DNA of 64,000 bases from Mumia flava (lineage in GTDB: Bacteria; Actinomycetota; Actinomycetes; Propionibacteriales; Nocardioidaceae), in NCBI RefSeq assembly GCF_002797495.1, contig NZ_PGEZ01000002.1:372001-436000 (forward strand), in the 5' to 3' direction. The notes beneath the pieces were generated by a model. That model ran no database searches. It was not told where the DNA came from and saw nothing but the letters and a program-made list of their open reading frames with translations. The position numbers and the translations under genes are program-made. Of this stretch, positions 60,564 to 64,000 are shown in pieces; position 1 is the stretch's first letter; each line of letters opens with the position of its first letter.

Positions 60564-62084
60564 ATGACGATCGAGTTCACTCCACCAGCTGTCGCCTACG
60601 ACGCGGCGCAGTCGCGTCACCATCGATCGGCCGCGGCCGAAAACGTTGCTGCGGTGGACGAAGCCATCTCGATCGCGAAAGCAGCCGTCGGTGGTTCGGA
60701 CACCTACGACAAGGTTCTTCTCCGTGCCGCCGCGGGAGCAGGCAAGAGCTATGCGCTCCGTCGGATGGTCGGCGAGCTGCTGGACGAACCGGACTGCCAA
60801 CGGATCGCGGTCGCCGCGTTCACGAACAAGCAGGTGTTCGCCCTCGCCGGTGCCCTCGGTACTGAGCTCGGCGCCGACGCCGTGTGCCTCTTCGTCTCTC
60901 GGGATAGGTACGCCGGCGTCCCCGCGGAGGTCCGGAGTGAAGTCTCGGTGGCTTCCTCGACACCAGAGATACCCGCCGACGCCCAGGTCGTGCTCGGGAC
61001 GTCGCACAAACTCGGTGCTATCCGCGAGCGCAGCCGGCTGCTGGAGAACCTCGGGGCCGCGCGCGAGGATCCCGAGGCGGACGAGTCGTACCCGTTCGAC
61101 GTGCTGATGGTCGACGAGGCCTGGCAACTCCCGCTGTACCTGTTCAATCGCATCGAGAAGCTCGCGCCGATCGCGGTGGGCGTCGGCGATGTCGGACAGC
61201 TGCCACCACTGGACCCGAACCAGAACCCCTGGCGCGGAGACCCGGGCTACAACCCGTACCGCGCCTGGCCTACCGCGTACGAAGGCGCGTCGACGACCTT
61301 CTCGATCGACCTGCCGGCGGTGTGGCGTCCGACGCACGCCCAGATTCCGCTGTGGCGAGCGTTCTATGGCGACTGGGATCGGCTCGACTGCGTCGCAGGC
61401 CCCGGCGACCGCACGATCGAACGGCGCGATCTAGGTGGCGACGAGGAACTCGTGTGGGACTCGGTGGCGAGCGGTGTGCCGACCCTCGTGGAGGTTGCGG
61501 GGCTCGAAGACTCCGAGGCACCCGACATCGATCCTCCCCTGATGGGTGTCGCGGAACAGTTGATCGAATCGCTGATCGAGGGCGGGTTCGCCGTCCACTC
61601 CACGACCTACGACGGCGAGGGTGAGCCGGCGGGCTCGGCTCGGGCCTCGTCCGACTCGCCCTCCGGCGACCCACTGATCGTCGTGCTCGCGACTCGCAAC
61701 CAGGCCGTCGACGATGCGCAAGAGGTGGTCGATCGGCTCACGAGTAAGCACGACCTCCCCGACGGAGTCCTCGTCGCCTCGACGGTCGACTCGTGGCAGG
61801 GGCAGACGAATGCCATCACCGTCGCGCTCCACCCGCTCTCAGGAGCCAGCCGGCTCGATGAGTTCAACTCGGCCTTCGGCCGCCTCGCCGTGACCTGCAC
61901 TCGTGCGACCCATGGGCTTCTCCTGCTGGCGCGCGACGGGCTCGATGAGCTGCTCGATGCTGCACCGGCGCGGCCAGGGACACCGTTCGGGGAGCCAGGT
62001 ACGCGTGAACTCCCCCGTCAGACCCACCAACGCATCCTCCGCACGTTCGCGCGCGGGGTATGGGAGATGGAGAACCATGACTGA
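60564..62084 (+). CDS. SF1 helicase (DNA2/UPF1-like) partner of the Fe-S nuclease
   Basis: 506 residues. Walker A AAAGAGKSYALRRMV (K61), motif II FDVLMVDEAW (D184-E185), motif III GVGDVGQLPPLDPNQNPW near 210-227, and late motifs VASTVDSWQGQTNAI and LAVTCTRATHGLLLL. It is compact for a DNA2-like helicase, with the accessory domains presumably supplied by the neighbouring nuclease protein. It begins 8 bases after that gene and overlaps the EcsC gene by 8 bases. Confidence 0.8.
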   Translation: MTIEFTPPAVAYDAAQSRHHRSAAAENVAAVDEAISIAKAAVGGSDTYDKVLLRAAAGAGKSYALRRMVGELLDEPDCQRIAVAAFTNKQVFALAGALGTELGADAVCLFVSRDRYAGVPAEVRSEVSVASSTPEIPADAQVVLGTSHKLGAIRERSRLLENLGAAREDPEADESYPFDVLMVDEAWQLPLYLFNRIEKLAPIAVGVGDVGQLPPLDPNQNPWRGDPGYNPYRAWPTAYEGASTTFSIDLPAVWRPTHAQIPLWRAFYGDWDRLDCVAGPGDRTIERRDLGGDEELVWDSVASGVPTLVEVAGLEDSEAPDIDPPLMGVAEQLIESLIEGGFAVHSTTYDGEGEPAGSARASSDSPSGDPLIVVLATRNQAVDDAQEVVDRLTSKHDLPDGVLVASTVDSWQGQTNAITVALHPLSGASRLDEFNSAFGRLAVTCTRATHGLLLLARDGLDELLDAAPARPGTPFGEPGTRELPRQTHQRILRTFARGVWEMENHD

Positions 62085-62844
62085 GACAATCGACGGCCCC
62101 GACTCCGACATCGTCACGGATACGAGGGCGCAGAGGGCGAGCGAGGCCCTCGTCGCACAGTTGATGAAGGTGATCGACGAAGGCGTCGGGCCACTTGGTG
62201 GTGCGCGGGACTATGCCGAGTCACGTCAGAAGACAGCGGGATCAGTCGACGGTGCGATCCAGCGGATCGTTCGAGAGTCGACGGTGGGGGCCGGCGGTGT
62301 CGGCTTCGCCACGAGCGTGGGAGGCATTGTCACCACGGTCGCGGCGCTCCCTGTCAACGTGTCCGTGCAAGCCGTCATCAACGCGCGCATGGTGGCCGCC
62401 ATCGCCCATCTTCGCGGGTGGGACATCCAGGATGAGGCCGTTCGCGCCGCCATCCTGATCACCCTCGCGGGTTCCACCCCGAACGCCGCGCTCAGGGGCT
62501 TCGGGATCAAGGTTGGCCAGGGCGTAGCGACGACCGCGATCAAGAGGATTCCGATCGATGTCATCCGCGCCATCAACAAGAAGTTTGGCTTCATGCTGTT
62601 GGCCAAGTACGGCACGAAACGAAGCGCAGTCGCGCTCGTACGTTTCGTCCCGATCGCTGGTGGGGTCGTGGGAGGCACCTTCGATGCCGCGTTCGCTCGG
62701 ACGGTTGCGGCCATCGCGAAGAAGTCGTTCCCCCCGGTCGATGACGCGCCGACGGTCGCAGCCGACAGCGCGGACACACCAAGCTCTCCACCGACTCCCA
62801 CTGATCCCGATTCTCCCCAGCCCTCCGCCCCAGTCGATCTCTGA
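62077..62844 (+). CDS. EcsC family protein
   Basis: 255 residues from ATG 62077, overlapping the helicase stop. A central hydrophobic region (TVGAGGVGFATSVGGIVTTVAALPV) and the later GIKVGQGVATTAIKRIP and RFVPIAGGVVGGTFDAAFART are the EcsC pattern. In Bacillus EcsC is linked to the EcsAB transporter, but the family is of unknown biochemical function and appears membrane associated. The C-terminus is a disordered Ser/Pro/Asp tail. Its place inside a nuclease-helicase operon is unexpected. The stop overlaps the next start (TGATG). Confidence 0.8.
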   Translation: MTETIDGPDSDIVTDTRAQRASEALVAQLMKVIDEGVGPLGGARDYAESRQKTAGSVDGAIQRIVRESTVGAGGVGFATSVGGIVTTVAALPVNVSVQAVINARMVAAIAHLRGWDIQDEAVRAAILITLAGSTPNAALRGFGIKVGQGVATTAIKRIPIDVIRAINKKFGFMLLAKYGTKRSAVALVRFVPIAGGVVGGTFDAAFARTVAAIAKKSFPPVDDAPTVAADSADTPSSPPTPTDPDSPQPSAPVDL

Positions 62845-63524
62845 TGACCGCTACCAACGCCGCGGTGTTGGAGATCCTCCGCCGCCGGCCCGAGTGGAGC
62901 AACGCGGTCGAAAAGCTGCGAGAGCTCCTCGCCACGCACGACGAGGAAGCTCGCCGGAGCGCGGAGGAGTACGGGCGCTACTACGAGGGCCGCAGGGGCG
63001 CGATGGTGTTCGACGTCGTCGCATCACGGCAACGGCGATACCTGCAACGCGTGCGTCCTTTAGTCGACCAATGGACCGCGGATGTCGGTGAGCCAACGCT
63101 CGAGGTGCTCGCTCAGAAGACTCCAGATCGAGCTCGCTACGGCCTGCGCGCTGACGAGAACGTCACCATGTCGACCGTGGCGACCAACTTGCTCGAGATC
63201 TCCAGAGACCTCAGCATCTCAGAGGATGATGCGTGCAAGGTCTGGGCAGACAACGTCACAGGGCTGGAGTTTGCGCCCGCCCTCGACCCCGTAGCAGGCG
63301 CTGTCCGCGGCATCGGCGTGGCGCTCTTCAGCTACCTGCGGATGCGATGTGGCGCGAGCGCATTGAAACCCGACATACGAGTTCGGCGCGCGCTCAGCGA
63401 TCTCGGCTTCACCGTCCCCAGAGGCGAGGCCGCCATCCTGACCGTTGCGCATGCCGCGGCAGCGGAGCTGGACGTTGACCTGCTCACGCTCGATCAGCTT
63501 CTCTGGTCTGCGAACGACCGATAA
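62844..63524 (+). CDS. Helical protein with possible HhH-type DNA-binding region
   Basis: 226 residues from ATG 62844, overlapping the EcsC stop by one base. The N-terminal half is helical and charged (EEARRSAEEYGRYYEGRRG). The C-terminal half (LRMRCGASALKPDIRVRRAL, SDLGFTVPRGEAAILTVAHA, ELDVDLLTLDQLLW) resembles the helix-hairpin-helix plus helix bundle of HhH-GPD-type glycosylase-like proteins (K-P-D-x-R-V-x-R-A-L). No catalytic Asp/Lys is confidently placed. DNA binding is inferred from this and from its neighbours. Confidence 0.55.
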   Translation: MTATNAAVLEILRRRPEWSNAVEKLRELLATHDEEARRSAEEYGRYYEGRRGAMVFDVVASRQRRYLQRVRPLVDQWTADVGEPTLEVLAQKTPDRARYGLRADENVTMSTVATNLLEISRDLSISEDDACKVWADNVTGLEFAPALDPVAGAVRGIGVALFSYLRMRCGASALKPDIRVRRALSDLGFTVPRGEAAILTVAHAAAAELDVDLLTLDQLLWSANDR

Positions 63525-63553
63525 CGGAACCCTCTCGTCCTCCCGGAGCACTC

Positions 63554-64000
63554 ATGACCTCACGACTCTCCTGGCTCGACACCGATCCGGACCAGAACCG
63601 CCGAATGAACGAACTCGTCGACCTGTTCAAGGACAAGTCCGCGGTGGACGAGCTAGGAATCGGGACGATCCGCGACACGTTCGCGAATGCTCTGTTCCCC
63701 GGGACGTCAGTCCTGCACACCCGAGCTCGCTACCTCTTGTTCATCGCCTGGCTCCTGGACGACGTCGCGCGTCACGGGTGGACGCCAGACCGCGCCCAGC
63801 AGGAGCTCCGCAGCCGCGAAGTCAAGCTCATCAAGGCCCTCCTGGCCGGTGGCGAAGGTGGCGGGCGCGGAGTCATCGGCGAGCAGGCGAAGGACAAGCT
63901 GAAGCGCATGCCCAGCGCTGCCTACTGGGCTGCGCTCCGCCGGTTCGGGCTGCGGCTGCACGACACCTCGATCGCCGGACACTTCCGCGCCGCGGCGCAG
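63554..64000 (+). CDS. DUF6361 family protein, 5' part (runs off window)
   Basis: The first 149 codons are present, from ATG 63554 with GGAG 5 bases upstream, 29 bases after the previous gene. MTSRLSWLDTDPDQNRRMNE, LVDLFKDKSAVDELGIGTIR, and DTFANALFPGTSVLHTRARY form the characteristic DUF6361 opening. Members of this family are met in gene clusters with helicases and phospholipase-D-like nucleases; its biochemical role is unknown. The stop and further operon members lie beyond position 64000. Confidence 0.75.
   Translation, partial: MTSRLSWLDTDPDQNRRMNELVDLFKDKSAVDELGIGTIRDTFANALFPGTSVLHTRARYLLFIAWLLDDVARHGWTPDRAQQELRSREVKLIKALLAGGEGGGRGVIGEQAKDKLKRMPSAAYWAALRRFGLRLHDTSIAGHFRAAAQ

Noticed and set aside
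1-64000. CRISPR arrays, tRNA or rRNA genes, transposases, integrases
   Set aside because: No regularly spaced repeats, no cloverleaf or rRNA segments and no recombinase-type proteins were seen on either strand.

Overview
The window comes from a high-GC Gram-positive bacterium. GTG starts are common, ATGA stop/start overlaps are frequent, and several -10 hexamers sit 6-7 bases before the start codon, which suggests leaderless transcripts. Lipoproteins and half-size ABC transporters are of actinobacterial type. The gene families (GPP34, cysteine-less HesB-like, NrtR-like, HelD-like, DUF4262, DUF6361, TY-Chap/YbjN-like) and the frequent CGTACG codon pairs fit the Nocardioidaceae/Propionibacteriales. 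That placement is inference; there is no rRNA or tRNA in the window to test it.

Layout. 1-32.5 kb is ordinary chromosomal and metabolic sequence. It holds the end of an FGGY sugar kinase plus an L-fucose/arabinose-type isomerase (1-2024); a membrane acyltransferase-like protein, small membrane and HesB-like proteins, a hot-dog thioesterase and a lipoprotein (2.1-6.5 kb); and a siderophore-iron locus (6.5-16.7 kb). The iron locus has a siderophore-interacting protein fused to a methyltransferase-like domain, two half-ABC transporters of IrtAB type, an AraC regulator, a lipoprotein binding protein, two FecCD permeases and an ATPase. Two DtxR/IdeR-like iron boxes overlap the putative leaderless promoters. 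After it come a secreted glycerophosphodiesterase with a possible PHO box, a frameshifted DUF4262 gene, VapB with a frameshifted VapC, GPP34, a patatin-PlsC pair, a uracil-DNA-glycosylase-like protein, a double VOC protein, a secreted M15 peptidase, a secreted X-Pro dipeptidyl-peptidase-like protein, an ankyrin protein and a very large secreted GH78 alpha-L-rhamnosidase.

32.6-64 kb is accessory. It starts with two membrane proteins (one carrying a C-terminal Phd-type antitoxin domain) and a 0.7 kb degenerate stretch. Then follows a dense cluster of nucleases, helicases and ATPases that reads as a defence island: an HNH nuclease; a DUF6884-GIY-YIG protein; an 1836-residue DUF4011-helicase-Vsr-like protein (Hhe-like) overlapping a HelD-like helicase; a broken 3'-5' exonuclease; a three-gene unit of Rad50/SMC-like ATPase, small RX4H (HEPN-like) protein and zinc-ribbon protein; a YbjN/TY-Chap-like protein; an ADP-ribosylglycohydrolase-phosphatase fusion divergent from an NrtR-like regulator; a second HNH nuclease; and a five-gene operon running off the window (Fe-S RecB/Cas4-type nuclease, SF1 helicase, EcsC protein, possible HhH-type protein, DUF6361).

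The best candidates for undescribed systems are the ATPase/RX4H/zinc-ribbon unit (49849-53152) and the nuclease/helicase/EcsC/HhH/DUF6361 operon (57883-64000). Three genes (DUF4262, VapC, exonuclease) carry single-base insertions in homopolymers; these may be real decay or sequence errors and should be checked on reads.
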